Source: Phycisphaerales bacterium (GTDB lineage Bacteria; Planctomycetota; Phycisphaerae; Phycisphaerales; UBA1924). From it: a DNA stretch of 64,000 nucleotides. This document shows, one piece after another, positions 44,303 to 52,628 of the stretch (position 1 is its first letter; each line of letters begins with the position of its first letter). The DNA is taken from NCBI GenBank assembly GCA_020847175.1, contig JADLCM010000008.1:1-64000 (forward strand), given 5' to 3'. The notes below the pieces were generated by a model that was given only the letters and a program-made list of their open reading frames with translations, was not told the origin of the DNA and ran no database searches. The position numbers and the translations under genes are program-made.

Positions 44303-47074
44303 TCATTCGCCCGGCGGCGGAGTCACGGACCCGCCGGGTGGTTCTGCGGGCCTGCCTCCGGCCTTGTTCCACCACTCCTCTGAGTCTCGTCCGAGCTCGT
44401 CCATGATCTCGGCGGCGGACTTCGCCGCAGCCCGAGTCACGGCGTGCGCCTCACCGAGCGTGCTGACAAGCGTTCCGTAGCGAGAGGCGATGATGCCGAG
44501 GGCCTCCTCCGGCTGCCCCAGCTTCCACACCGAGCGAGCACGGGAGATCTCAACCGCCGGCAGGAGGTATGGCAGCGAGGGCGGCGTCCGCCGCATCGAG
44601 TCGATCGCCAGGTCTTGCTGCGCCACGGCGTCGGCGAAGCGCCCCTGCGAAAAATACAGGGCGGCGAGGTTCTGACGCGAACTGGCGGTGTTCTGCGAAT
44701 CCGGCCCGATGAGCCCGGACATCTGCTCGATGACCTGCAGCAGCATGGCCTCGGCTTCGTCATACCGTTTGAGCGAGCTGTAGGTGTGCGCGAGGTTGTT
44801 CAGCACCGTGAGCGTGATGACGCTCGGGCCGTCAAAGTATCCCTGGTAGAACTTGAGTTGCCGCAGGAAGTATGGTTCGCTCTCTTCGAATCGCCCGAGG
44901 TCGTCGAGGTCCGACGCGACGTGGCCCGCGGCGAGCACCGTGGAGGGATGGTCGGGCCCGAGCGTGCGTTCGCGGGCCGCGAGCACGCGCAGGTGAATGT
45001 CGAGGGCCCCCTGCGGGTCGTCGGCGGAACGCAGCAGGTTGGCGAAGTTCGCCTGCACCCGCAGCGTGAGCTCATCGTCCGGGTGAAGGGTAGCGCCGCA
45101 GGCGTGTATGGCCTCCTCGAACAACGCCCTGGATTCGACAAGCTCCCGCCGGTTCATCAGGCCCGCCGCGAGGTCATTCATCGCGGCGATCGAAGTGCGA
45201 TGGTTCGGGCCGACGGTCTTCATCAGGCGTTCGAGCGTCCGCCGGCTGATCAACTCGGACTCCGCCGCCCGCGTGCCGTCCGAGAGCGACTCGGCCACGT
45301 CGAGCCACATGCTGAGAGTGTTGAGGTCTTCGGGCCCTCGGGACTGCTCGCAGAGTTCCGCGGCCTCCCGCAGCAGCGGCTCCGCCCGGGCTGGATCGCC
45401 GGACTTGAGGTGCGTGTACCCGATCGTGTGCAGAATCTCGCAGCGTACCGCCGGGTCATCGGTGAGCTGCGTCCGCAGCCGGTGCTCCGCTTCGTCGAGC
45501 ATCCCCCGCAGAATCGTGGTGTCGCGACCGAGAGCCACGTCCGGGGCGACGCTGGCCAGCATGTCGCGAAGGAAGACCGCGACCGCGTCGGCGCGCCGGG
45601 CAGACTCTTCAGCCGTGGTCTGCGATGCCTTCGCCTGCGCCAGCGCATCCCGCAGCGAGCCCTGGGCCTCGAGCAGGCGGTCGTAGGCCACCGCGACTTC
45701 ATCGCGCTGGCGGTCCGCCTCGACAAATCCGTAGGTGAGCCCCCCTGCCCCGCCGAGCATCGCCAGCGTCACGCCCGCGCCGGCGGCGATCAGCGTCTTG
45801 TTGCGCTTGGCGAACTTGCGGATTCGGTAGGAGGCCGAGGGCGGCCCCGCCAGCACCGGCTGGTCGTCAAGATGGCGTTCAATGTCGTCCGCGAGGTCGG
45901 CGGCGCTGGAATATCGCCTCGCCCGGTCCTTGTCCAGCGCCCGCATCACGATCCAGTCCAGTTCACCCCGCAGGTGCCGCGCCAGGGCGGCCGGGTCAAG
46001 ACGCCTCCGCTCCGCGAGTTCGCGTGCCTGCGCCGTTCCACGGGTGCCGTGCCGCGGACCGGCGCCGAGGGTGTGCAATCGCGTCGATGGTCTCGGGGGT
46101 TCGACCTCGCGGATGATCCGCTGCATCTCGGCATACGCCGCGGTGCGCAGCGTGCTGGAGTCAAAGGGCGTGGTGCCCGTGAGCACTTCGTAGAGGATCA
46201 CGCCGAGCGAATAGATGTCCGCGCGGGTGTCGATATCCGCCGAGAGGCCGTCGGCCTGTTCCGGGCTCATGTACTCCGGCGTCCCCAGCATCTGCCGGAA
46301 CTCGGTGAACAGCGTCCGGTCGGTCAGCGGCTGCGCCGTCGCCTTGGCGATGCCGAAATCAATGACCTTGGGTGATGGGCGTCCGTCCTGCATCGAGACC
46401 AGGATGTTCCCGGGCTTGAGGTCCCGGTGGATGACGCCCTTGTGATGCGCGTGCTGCACGGCGCGGCAGACCGAGACGAAGAGCCGCAGCCGCGCCTCGA
46501 CATCCAGCCGTTCCCGGTCGCAATACTCGGTAATCGGCAGCCCCTTGACCAGCTCCATCACGAAGAACGGCCGTCCGCTCTCCGTCGCTCCGGCGTCGAA
46601 CACGCGGGCGATACCCGGGTGGTCCATCAGGGCGAGGGCCTGGCGTTCGGCTTCAAAGCGGGCGACAACCTGGCGCGTGTCCATGCCCAGTTTCACTACT
46701 TTGAGCGCTACGCGCCGCCTGACGGGTTGCTCCTGCTCTGCCATGTAGACCACGCCGAATCCGCCTTCGCCGATTTTCTCAAGGAGGCGATACGGTCCGA
46801 TCCGGCTCGCGGCGTCGGCGTCCGGCGGGCGTGCCGCGCTCGGGGCGAGGCGGGTGTCAGTGGGGGAGAGCTGTTCGTGCAGGGGGCGAAGGTCCTCCGC
46901 AAGCGTCGCGAAAGGGACCGGGGCGTCCTGGGCGGCCACCAGGCGCCTCAGCTCCGCTTCCACTTCAGGCTCGCCCGCGCAATGGTCGCGGATCCACAGG
47001 TCGTGCTCGATCAGGGGCACCCCCCGGATCTGGATGAACAACTCGGCGGCGCGCCGAAAGTGGTCCGCACTCAT
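44303..47074 (-). CDS. Transmembrane Ser/Thr protein kinase with TPR sensor
   Basis: A 923-residue receptor-type kinase. The kinase domain spans about residues 91-385: Gly loop GEGGFGVVY, ATP-binding Lys in RVALKVV, catalytic HRDLKPGNILV, DFG in VIDFGIAK, and SPEQ activation segment. All catalytic residues are present. A short N-terminal helical region precedes it. One membrane helix follows near 425-445 (KTLIAAGAGVTLAMLGGAGGL), and then an external domain of tetratricopeptide repeats (NLAHTYSSLKRYDEAEAML and others). Its ATG overlaps the sigma factor stop (ATGA), the linked arrangement widespread in Planctomycetota. In such pairs the kinase is thought to control the sigma factor; the signal is unknown. 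Confidence 0.9.
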   Translation of the reverse strand: MSADHFRRAAELFIQIRGVPLIEHDLWIRDHCAGEPEVEAELRRLVAAQDAPVPFATLAEDLRPLHEQLSPTDTRLAPSAARPPDADAASRIGPYRLLEKIGEGGFGVVYMAEQEQPVRRRVALKVVKLGMDTRQVVARFEAERQALALMDHPGIARVFDAGATESGRPFFVMELVKGLPITEYCDRERLDVEARLRLFVSVCRAVQHAHHKGVIHRDLKPGNILVSMQDGRPSPKVIDFGIAKATAQPLTDRTLFTEFRQMLGTPEYMSPEQADGLSADIDTRADIYSLGVILYEVLTGTTPFDSSTLRTAAYAEMQRIIREVEPPRPSTRLHTLGAGPRHGTRGTAQARELAERRRLDPAALARHLRGELDWIVMRALDKDRARRYSSAADLADDIERHLDDQPVLAGPPSASYRIRKFAKRNKTLIAAGAGVTLAMLGGAGGLTYGFVEADRQRDEVAVAYDRLLEAQGSLRDALAQAKASQTTAEESARRADAVAVFLRDMLASVAPDVALGRDTTILRGMLDEAEHRLRTQLTDDPAVRCEILHTIGYTHLKSGDPARAEPLLREAAELCEQSRGPEDLNTLSMWLDVAESLSDGTRAAESELISRRTLERLMKTVGPNHRTSIAAMNDLAAGLMNRRELVESRALFEEAIHACGATLHPDDELTLRVQANFANLLRSADDPQGALDIHLRVLAARERTLGPDHPSTVLAAGHVASDLDDLGRFEESEPYFLRQLKFYQGYFDGPSVITLTVLNNLAHTYSSLKRYDEAEAMLLQVIEQMSGLIGPDSQNTASSRQNLAALYFSQGRFADAVAQQDLAIDSMRRTPPSLPYLLPAVEISRARSVWKLGQPEEALGIIASRYGTLVSTLGEAHAVTRAAAKSAAEIMDELGRDSEEWWNKAGGRPAEPPGGSVTPPPGE

Positions 47075-47682
47075 CGGGGGTCTCCGCGCATCTCTGCCGC
47101 GAGCCAGGCCCGGGCCACCGTCCAATCGTCGGCGACCGTGGAACGCGCCAGCCCGAGGGCTTCCGCGATCTGCTCGTTGGTCATGCCCGCAAAGAACTTG
47201 AGCTCGACGACGCGGGCTCGGCGCGGGTCGAGGGCCTCCAGGCGGCGCAGAAGCTCGTCAAGTTCGAGAATCTGCATGTCGCGCCGGTCTGTCCGGGCGT
47301 CGGCATCGAGGAGTTCAACCCGGTCGACGCCCCCGCCGCGCTTGTCGGCGTTCCGGCGCCGGGCATGATCGACCAGCACCCGGCGCATGGCGATGGCGGC
47401 GACGGCCAGAAAATGCGCTCGGCCCGTCCACGCCGTGTCGGCGCTGACCAGCCGCACATACGCCTCGTGCACGAGGGCCGTGGGCTGCAGCGTGTGGGCG
47501 CTGCGCTCACGGGCGAGGTAGGCCGAGGCCAGCGCCCGCAGCTCGTCGTAGACCAGGGGCAGGAGCTGGTCGGCCGCCGCCGCGTCGCCCGCGCTGGCCC
47601 GCGCGAGAATCTGGGTCACGGTGCCCTGCGTCAAGGGTCGCTCCGGCTTGGGGAATGAGAACTGCGTCAAGGGTAACTCCAT
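47071..47682 (-). CDS. ECF-family RNA polymerase sigma factor
   Basis: A 203-residue sigma factor of the planctomycete ECF group. Region 2 runs from ILARASAGDAAAADQLLPLV to the promoter-binding helices (LQPTALVHEAYVRLV, FLAVAAIAMRRVLVDHARR). Region 4 carries VVELKFFAGMTNEQIAEALG, followed by RSTVADDWTVARAWL, the HTH that reads the -35 element. A frame open to a GTG at 47859 adds 59 low-complexity residues and overlaps the permease gene; I chose the ATG at 47682, just before the conserved part. It is translationally coupled to the Ser/Thr kinase, and with the two genes after it forms a four-gene unit. Confidence 0.9.
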   Translation of the reverse strand: MELPLTQFSFPKPERPLTQGTVTQILARASAGDAAAADQLLPLVYDELRALASAYLARERSAHTLQPTALVHEAYVRLVSADTAWTGRAHFLAVAAIAMRRVLVDHARRRNADKRGGGVDRVELLDADARTDRRDMQILELDELLRRLEALDPRRARVVELKFFAGMTNEQIAEALGLARSTVADDWTVARAWLAAEMRGDPR

Positions 47683-47852
47683 CCTGAGGCGCGTGCCGGA
47701 GCCGAAGCCGCGTTCGGCCCCCTGGCCTGAAATGCGCAGAAACCCGTGATCCAGGCCGGGCGCGCCGGTGTTTCTCCACGCATTTCTGGGGGTGAGGTCC
47801 GAAACAGTCCCGGCTCGGCGAGGTTGCCGCCGCCTCGGCGCGTCGGGGGCAT

Positions 47853-48836
47853 TCACCACCGGGCGAGGCTGCCCCGGGCCAGTTCGCGGCGCAGCAGCAC
47901 CACGAAGAGCGGCCCGCCGATCAGCGTCGTGAGAATGCCGATGGGAAGCCGTCCGGAGGGGGTCGGCAACAGGCGCACCAGTGTGTCTGCGAAAACGATG
48001 AGCGCGGCCCCGCCGAGGCTCGCCACCACCGCGAGCGTGCGATGCGACGGCCCGGCCAGCAGTCTGGCGAGGTGGGGACAGACCAGCCCCACGAAGCCGA
48101 TTGGCCCGGCCAGCACCACGCTCGCGGCGGCGAGCAGCCCCGCAAGCAGGAACAGGAAGGCCCGCACCCGCGCTCGTCGGACGCCGACGCTCGCCGCTTC
48201 GTCGTCGGAGAGCGCCAGGGCGTCCATCGCCGGCCCGAGCGCGACCGCGCCCACCAACCCCGTGACCACGATGCCTCCGGCGCCGTAGAACTCAAGGGGG
48301 ATGAGATCATCCGGGAGTGCGCCGACCAGCCAGCGGGCCGCCTGGAGTCCTTGCCCGGGGAGCAGGTGACGGACCAGTTGGGTGCCCGCCCCGGCCAGGA
48401 TGGCCACCATGACGCCGATCAGGATCAGGCTCACGGGCTCGACGGCCCCTCGGCGCTGGCTGAGCAGGTAGACGAGCGCCAGCGCAATGAGCGACCCCGC
48501 GACGGCAGGCCCGGTTCGCCCGAGAATCGGGGCGACCCCCATCCCGGCGAGGTACCCCAGGTAATACGACACCAACACGCCGAATCCGGCGCCCGAAGCA
48601 AGCCCGAGCAGGTCGGGAGAGGCCAGCGGGTTACGCAAGAGCGCCTGAAGCATGACGCCGCTCAGCCCCAGGGCTGCGCCCACGAGCACGCCCACCGCGA
48701 TGCGCTCGGCCCGGATGTCGAGCACAGCCCGCGATTCTGGCCACGCAAAGGAACCGTCCGCCGCAAACAGCCTCAGCGTGCAGGCGAGCGCCAGCGCCAC
48801 GGCGGAGAAGAGAATGGTCCGGGCCGCGCGGGTCAT
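47853..48836 (-). CDS. FecCD-family iron/siderophore or cobalamin ABC permease
   Basis: A 327-residue, highly hydrophobic permease with eight to ten membrane helices. The family signature is GVLVGAALGLSGVMLQALLR, followed by NPLASPDLLGLASGAGFGV, near residue 50. The coupling helix is LSDDEAASVGV. The C-terminal part has GPIGFVGLVCPHLARLLAGP. These permeases import siderophore-iron, haem or vitamin B12 with a BtuD/FecE ATPase and a periplasmic binding protein. Neither partner is within reach in this window, so the gene may use components encoded elsewhere. It reads in the same direction as the sigma factor unit, but 170 bases separate it from the sigma factor start. TATCCT lies nine bases before the ATG. 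Confidence 0.88.
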   Translation of the reverse strand: MTRAARTILFSAVALALACTLRLFAADGSFAWPESRAVLDIRAERIAVGVLVGAALGLSGVMLQALLRNPLASPDLLGLASGAGFGVLVSYYLGYLAGMGVAPILGRTGPAVAGSLIALALVYLLSQRRGAVEPVSLILIGVMVAILAGAGTQLVRHLLPGQGLQAARWLVGALPDDLIPLEFYGAGGIVVTGLVGAVALGPAMDALALSDDEAASVGVRRARVRAFLFLLAGLLAAASVVLAGPIGFVGLVCPHLARLLAGPSHRTLAVVASLGGAALIVFADTLVRLLPTPSGRLPIGILTTLIGGPLFVVLLRRELARGSLARW

Positions 48837-48902
48837 GCGAGATGGAGGATACGGGCGGGCGGCGGACGATGCGCGGCACGGGTCGGCGTCACCCGCACCC
48901 GC

Positions 48903-50336
48903 CTACTTCGTCATCCGGCGCAGCTCGTCGATGAACGCGATGTGCGAGCGCAGGCCCATGCGGTAGCACTCGATCTCAAACTTCTCGTTCGGCGAGTGGA
49001 CGCGGTCGTCCTCGAGGCCGAAGCCCATGAAAATCGTCTCGATTCCGAGCACGCCCTTGAGGAGCCCCGCGACCGGGATCGACCCGCCGCTCTTGATGAG
49101 CGCGGGCCGGACTCCGGTTGCGTTCTCGATTGCGCGTCGCGCCGCCGCGAGGGCCGGCGAATCCGTTGCGACCGTGGCCGGGTGCCCCGTGCCGTGGTCC
49201 TTGAACTCCCAGCGGAAGCCCGGGGGCGTGCGTTCGCGGCACCAGGCCTGAAAGGCATCTCGAATCGCCGCCGGGTTCTGGTCGGCGACGAGGCGGAACG
49301 ACACCTTTGCGCTCGCGTGGCTCGGGATCACCGTCTTCGCCCCCGCGCCGGTGTACCCCCCGCAAATCCCGTTGATCTCTGCTGTCGGGCGCGCCCACTC
49401 TCGCTCCACACTCGAGTATCCCGCTTCGCCCACGTCGGCGCTCGCTGGGAGCCCGATCTCTCTGAGGGATGCTCCGGGGTCGATGCCCAGCGCCTTCCAT
49501 TCGGCACGTTCGCTCGGCGCGATATCGCGCACCTGGTCGTAGAAGCCCGGGATGGTCACCCGCCGATTGGCGTCCCAGAGCCCCGCAAGAATGCGGCAGA
49601 GTTCGTTGTTGGGGTTGAGCGTGCGCCCGCCCCAGAGCCCCGAGTGCAGGTCCTGGTTCGGGCCGATGAGCGTGACCTCGTTGTATGACAAGCCTCGCAC
49701 CCCGTAGGTGATGGCGGGCCGGCCCCGGGCGAGCATGCCGGTGTCTGAGATGACGCACACATCGCACGGCTTCAGGCGCGCCGCGTGATCGTGCACCCAG
49801 CGGTCGAGATTGACCGAGCCGGATTCTTCCTCGCCCTCAAGCAGCACCGTGAACCGCACGCCACCCGCGGTTGCCCCCGTGCCCTCTTTCCAGGCGCGCA
49901 GGGCTTCCAGGAACATCATCACCTGCCCCTTGTCGTCGCAGCTGCCCCTGGCGACGATGCGCTCACCGGGGCCGCCGGGTGTCGCGGGGCGGATCACGGG
50001 CTCAAAGGGCGGGTTCTCCCAGAGGTTGAGCGGGTCGACGGGCTGCACGTCGTAGTGCCCGTAGAACAGGACATGCGGACCGGCATACGGCGCATCGCCT
50101 CTTGACGTCGCCAGCACGATCGGGTGCCCAGGCTTGTCGGGCGTGCCGGTGGGTGAAATCTCCACCGCGAGGCCGCTGGCACGCAGGTGCTCGCCGGCCC
50201 ATTCTGCCGCCTCGCGAACGTGCCCGCGGTAGGCCGGATCAGTGGAAATCGAAGGGATCCGCAGCCATTCCAGGAGGCGACCGATGCCCGCCTGTTCGTG
50301 GGCCTCAGCCCATTTCATCGCGTTCGTGTGGCTCAT
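48903..50336 (-). CDS. M20-family dipeptidase
   Basis: A 477-residue metallopeptidase of family M20 (ArgE/DapE/CPG2-like; closest in pattern to cytosolic nonspecific dipeptidases). The two-zinc site is visible: His and Asp in LFYGHYDVQPV, Asp in GSCDDKGQV, the Glu pair in LEGEEESGS, Asp in VISDTGML and the last His in DRVHSPNEKF. The dimerisation domain lies between about 200 and 330. It should cleave dipeptides or remove C-terminal residues in the cytoplasm, as there is no signal peptide. No Shine-Dalgarno sequence is visible; TACCCT lies five bases before the ATG at 50336. Confidence 0.9.
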   Translation of the reverse strand: MSHTNAMKWAEAHEQAGIGRLLEWLRIPSISTDPAYRGHVREAAEWAGEHLRASGLAVEISPTGTPDKPGHPIVLATSRGDAPYAGPHVLFYGHYDVQPVDPLNLWENPPFEPVIRPATPGGPGERIVARGSCDDKGQVMMFLEALRAWKEGTGATAGGVRFTVLLEGEEESGSVNLDRWVHDHAARLKPCDVCVISDTGMLARGRPAITYGVRGLSYNEVTLIGPNQDLHSGLWGGRTLNPNNELCRILAGLWDANRRVTIPGFYDQVRDIAPSERAEWKALGIDPGASLREIGLPASADVGEAGYSSVEREWARPTAEINGICGGYTGAGAKTVIPSHASAKVSFRLVADQNPAAIRDAFQAWCRERTPPGFRWEFKDHGTGHPATVATDSPALAAARRAIENATGVRPALIKSGGSIPVAGLLKGVLGIETIFMGFGLEDDRVHSPNEKFEIECYRMGLRSHIAFIDELRRMTK

Positions 50337-50424
50337 GCGGCAGGGTAGCCCCCGCTCCGCGCTCGATGGAGAAGCCCGTGCGTGAAGCGCCCCAGGGCAC
50401 GCCCGAACCAGGCTCTCCCGCGAA

Positions 50425-50498
50425 CGCCCCGGGGCGGATTCGAACCGCCGACCTGCGGTTTAGAAGACCGCTGCTCTATCCAACTGAGCTACCGGGAC
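50425..50498 (-). tRNA. tRNA-Arg (anticodon TCT)
   Basis: The reverse strand gives a full cloverleaf. The acceptor is GTCCCGG with CCGGGGC, the D-arm carries AGTTGGATAGAG, and the anticodon arm is GCGGT-CTTCTAA-ACCGC with anticodon TCT. The T-arm contains TTCGAAT. CCA is not encoded. It reads AGA codons. It lies between the Nudix gene and the M20 gene on the same strand, behind its own promoter. Confidence 0.95.
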
Positions 50499-50507
50499 CG
50501 CTCCCGC

Positions 50508-50535
50508 AGTATCCCGCGCCGGGCGGGGGAGTCAA
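50508..50535 (-). promoter_or_regulatory. Promoter of tRNA-Arg overlapping the Nudix stop codon
   Basis: TTGACT (50535-50530) and GATACT (50513-50508) are 16 bases apart, ending nine bases before the tRNA 5' end. The TGA stop of the Nudix gene is part of the TTGACT box. Confidence 0.65.
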
Positions 50536-51074
50536 TGCCGCGGCCCGTCATCCGTCGCCGGGATCGACTGGTCCACCGTCCAGCGCAGATCGCCTCCGCG
50601 GCAGTCAATGTGCACGCTGAAGAACCCCGGGATGCCGCCGGGAGTCCTGGGCTCGTGCCGCTTGACCAGGGGCCAGATGATCCGCCGGTCGGTCTCCGGG
50701 ACGGGGAGCCCCTCCAGTTCGTCCGGCCGGAACCACTCCAGCGTGCCCTCGTTCATGGTGCGGGCCTCGACCTGCACCGGTCCGAGCACGCGGTAGTAGA
50801 ACAGCAGCCAGTGCCCTCGCCCCTCGAATGCGGTTTCGGCGATGAGCCCGAGCAGATGGAGTCGATCCAGCGGAAGCCGGATGCCCGCTTCCTCTTCAAT
50901 CTCGCGCTGGGCGCACAGCGCCGGCGACTCGCCGCTCGCCATGTCGAGCTTGCCCCCGATGGGGGAGCAGAGCCCCTTGTTGGGCGCCTTGATTCGTCGC
51001 AGCAGGAGCAGCCGCCCCTGCGCATCGCGCAGATCGCACAGGCACGCGAGCTTGTACGGCATATCCGGGTTCAT
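50532..51074 (-). CDS. Nudix hydrolase
   Basis: A 180-residue Nudix protein that should hydrolyse a nucleoside diphosphate linked to another moiety. The Nudix box is present, GGKLDMASGESPALCAQREI then EEEAGI. Two extra residues stand between the first Gly and the first Glu compared with the usual GX5E spacing, while RE-x-x-EE is intact. Upstream is LLLLRRIKAPNKGLCSPIGG, and the C-terminal half has FRPDELEGLPVPETDRRIIW. The ATG at 51074 has TACCCT nine bases upstream and no ribosome binding site. The start region is shared with the divergent glycosyltransferase gene. Its stop codon lies in the tRNA-Arg -35 box. Confidence 0.88.
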   Translation of the reverse strand: MNPDMPYKLACLCDLRDAQGRLLLLRRIKAPNKGLCSPIGGKLDMASGESPALCAQREIEEEAGIRLPLDRLHLLGLIAETAFEGRGHWLLFYYRVLGPVQVEARTMNEGTLEWFRPDELEGLPVPETDRRIIWPLVKRHEPRTPGGIPGFFSVHIDCRGGDLRWTVDQSIPATDDGPRH

Positions 51075-51155
51075 GCGCCGGTCAGGGTAGCACGTGCCGG
51101 GGGCGTTCCTATCCTTGGGCCCAGGGCCGACGCGCCCGCAGGGCCGCTCATCTCG

Positions 51156-51881
51156 GTGGTCGCCCCCGCCCACAATGAAGAGGCGAACGTCGCGGAGTTG
51201 GTTCGCCAGGTCGGCGAGGCGATGCACGGACTCGACTTCGAGTTCATCATCGTCGATGACGGCTCTACCGACGCGACTCGGGCACGCGTGCTCCAGCTCA
51301 TGCCGGAGCGTCCGTGGCTTCGATGCGCCGCCATGACACGCACGCCTCCCGGAAAGGGCGGCGGGCAGTCCGCGGCGTTTCATGCCGGGTTTCGCGCCTG
51401 CCGCGGGGCGTGGGTCGCCTCGCTGGACGCGGACCTCCAGAACGACCCGGCGGAGATTCCCAAGATGCTCGCGCTCGCCCGGGATCGGGGCGCGGACATG
51501 GTGCAGGGCGATCGATCGCGCAACCGGCGCGACAATCTCGTGCGCCGCGTCGGCTCACGGGTCGGCCGGCTCTTTCGTCGCTGGCTTCTCAAGGATTCGA
51601 TCCGCGACACCGGCTGCTCGCTGCGCGTCATGCGCCGCGAGATCGCCCTCGCCATCCCCCTTGAGTTCAAGGGCATGCACCGCTTCATCCCCATCAGCGC
51701 GCGCCAGATGGGCTACACCGTCATTGAGATGCCCGTGGTGCATCGCCCCCGCGCCGCGGGTGAAACCAAGTACGGCATGGGCATCACCAAGCGGGCGATC
51801 CCGGGCCTGTTCGACTGCTTCTCCGTGCGCTGGATGGGAAAGCGCCGCAGGCCGGTCGCGCACGATGAGGTGCGACCGTGA
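51156..51881 (+). CDS. Family 2 glycosyltransferase (dolichol-phosphate-sugar synthase type)
   Basis: A GT-A glycosyltransferase that moves a sugar from a nucleotide donor, probably to a polyprenyl phosphate. Visible are VVAPAHNEEANVAELVR at the start, IIVDDGSTDATR, the metal-binding DADLQNDP motif, and acceptor-loop residues in RRWLLKDSIRDTGCSLRVMR with the catalytic Asp region. RPRAAGETKYGM follows. There is no C-terminal membrane helix. The start is uncertain: no ATG, GTG or TTG lies in frame between 51156 and the Nudix gene, and GTG 51156 trims three or four residues of the first strand. It overlaps the next gene (GTGA). Confidence 0.8.
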   Translation: MVAPAHNEEANVAELVRQVGEAMHGLDFEFIIVDDGSTDATRARVLQLMPERPWLRCAAMTRTPPGKGGGQSAAFHAGFRACRGAWVASLDADLQNDPAEIPKMLALARDRGADMVQGDRSRNRRDNLVRRVGSRVGRLFRRWLLKDSIRDTGCSLRVMRREIALAIPLEFKGMHRFIPISARQMGYTVIEMPVVHRPRAAGETKYGMGITKRAIPGLFDCFSVRWMGKRRRPVAHDEVRP

Positions 51882-52588
51882 CCGCCCCGGGCGATCCCTC
51901 CGACCCGGCGGACGGCGCGGCGACTCCGCCCGCGGCGGTCCCCGAGGCTCCGCCCAAGCGCAAGCGCTTCAAGTTTGAACCGCTCCTGGCGATGGCCGGG
52001 CTCATCTTTCTCGGGGTGTGGCTGGTGTACGCCCAGCGTCCCGCGCGGACCGAGGTCGAGCTGCGCCCGGGGGCGCGTGTCGTCAAGGTGCAGGTCGGAC
52101 AGACGCGCGCCCAGGTCGAAGTGCTCCGGACGAAGGGCGCGGACGAAGCGCCGGTCCATTCATTCCGAGTGCTCGGGCGCGGCGGGTTCGCCTCCGAGGT
52201 GCTCGACGAGCCCCGCTTCCGGGCAATCATGGGCGATGATGTCGCCGATCACCTCACGGGGGGCAGCACCGTGCTCTTCCGGGCGTTCAACATCACCAGT
52301 TGGGCGAGCCTGGTGTGGATCGGCGTCGGGCTGCTGGGGCAGTTGATCTTCTCCTGCCGCTTTCTCATCCAGTGGATCGTCAGCGAGCGCCGACGCCAGA
52401 GCGTCATCCCCGAGGCGTTCTGGTGGATTTCTCTCTTCGGGGGCGCCAGCCTGTTCCTGTATTTCATCTGGCGTCAGGACATCGTGGGGGTGCTTGGTCA
52501 GAGCTCGGGCCTGGTGATCTACGGGCGAAACATCCGTCTCATCCACAAGCAGCGCCGGCGAGCGGCGCGCCATGCATCCGGCGTCTGA
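51878..52588 (+). CDS. LAB_N-domain membrane protein with extended N-terminus
   Basis: The C-terminal 110 residues match the lipid-A-disaccharide synthase N-terminal-like (LAB_N) domain: GLLGQLIFSCRFLIQWIVSE, RRQSVIPEAFWWISLFGGAS, and LGQSSGLVIYGRNI. It forms three membrane helices. An extra N-terminal part includes a Pro-rich start, a first membrane helix near residues 38-52 and a soluble segment of about 80 residues (VVKVQVGQTRAQVEVLR). Such small LAB_N proteins are often coupled to glycosyltransferase 2 genes, as here, and may help flip or modify a lipid-linked sugar. The GTG start overlaps the glycosyltransferase stop. Confidence 0.85.
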   Translation: MTAPGDPSDPADGAATPPAAVPEAPPKRKRFKFEPLLAMAGLIFLGVWLVYAQRPARTEVELRPGARVVKVQVGQTRAQVEVLRTKGADEAPVHSFRVLGRGGFASEVLDEPRFRAIMGDDVADHLTGGSTVLFRAFNITSWASLVWIGVGLLGQLIFSCRFLIQWIVSERRRQSVIPEAFWWISLFGGASLFLYFIWRQDIVGVLGQSSGLVIYGRNIRLIHKQRRRAARHASGV

Positions 52589-52628
52589 AGGGCTTGCCAA
52601 TCTGCCCGCGCGATGGGAGACTCCGCAC

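Noticed and set aside
50382-51155. N-terminal extension of the glycosyltransferase frame back to 50382
   Set aside because: The extra residues are antisense to tRNA-Arg and the Nudix gene and unlike any glycosyltransferase.
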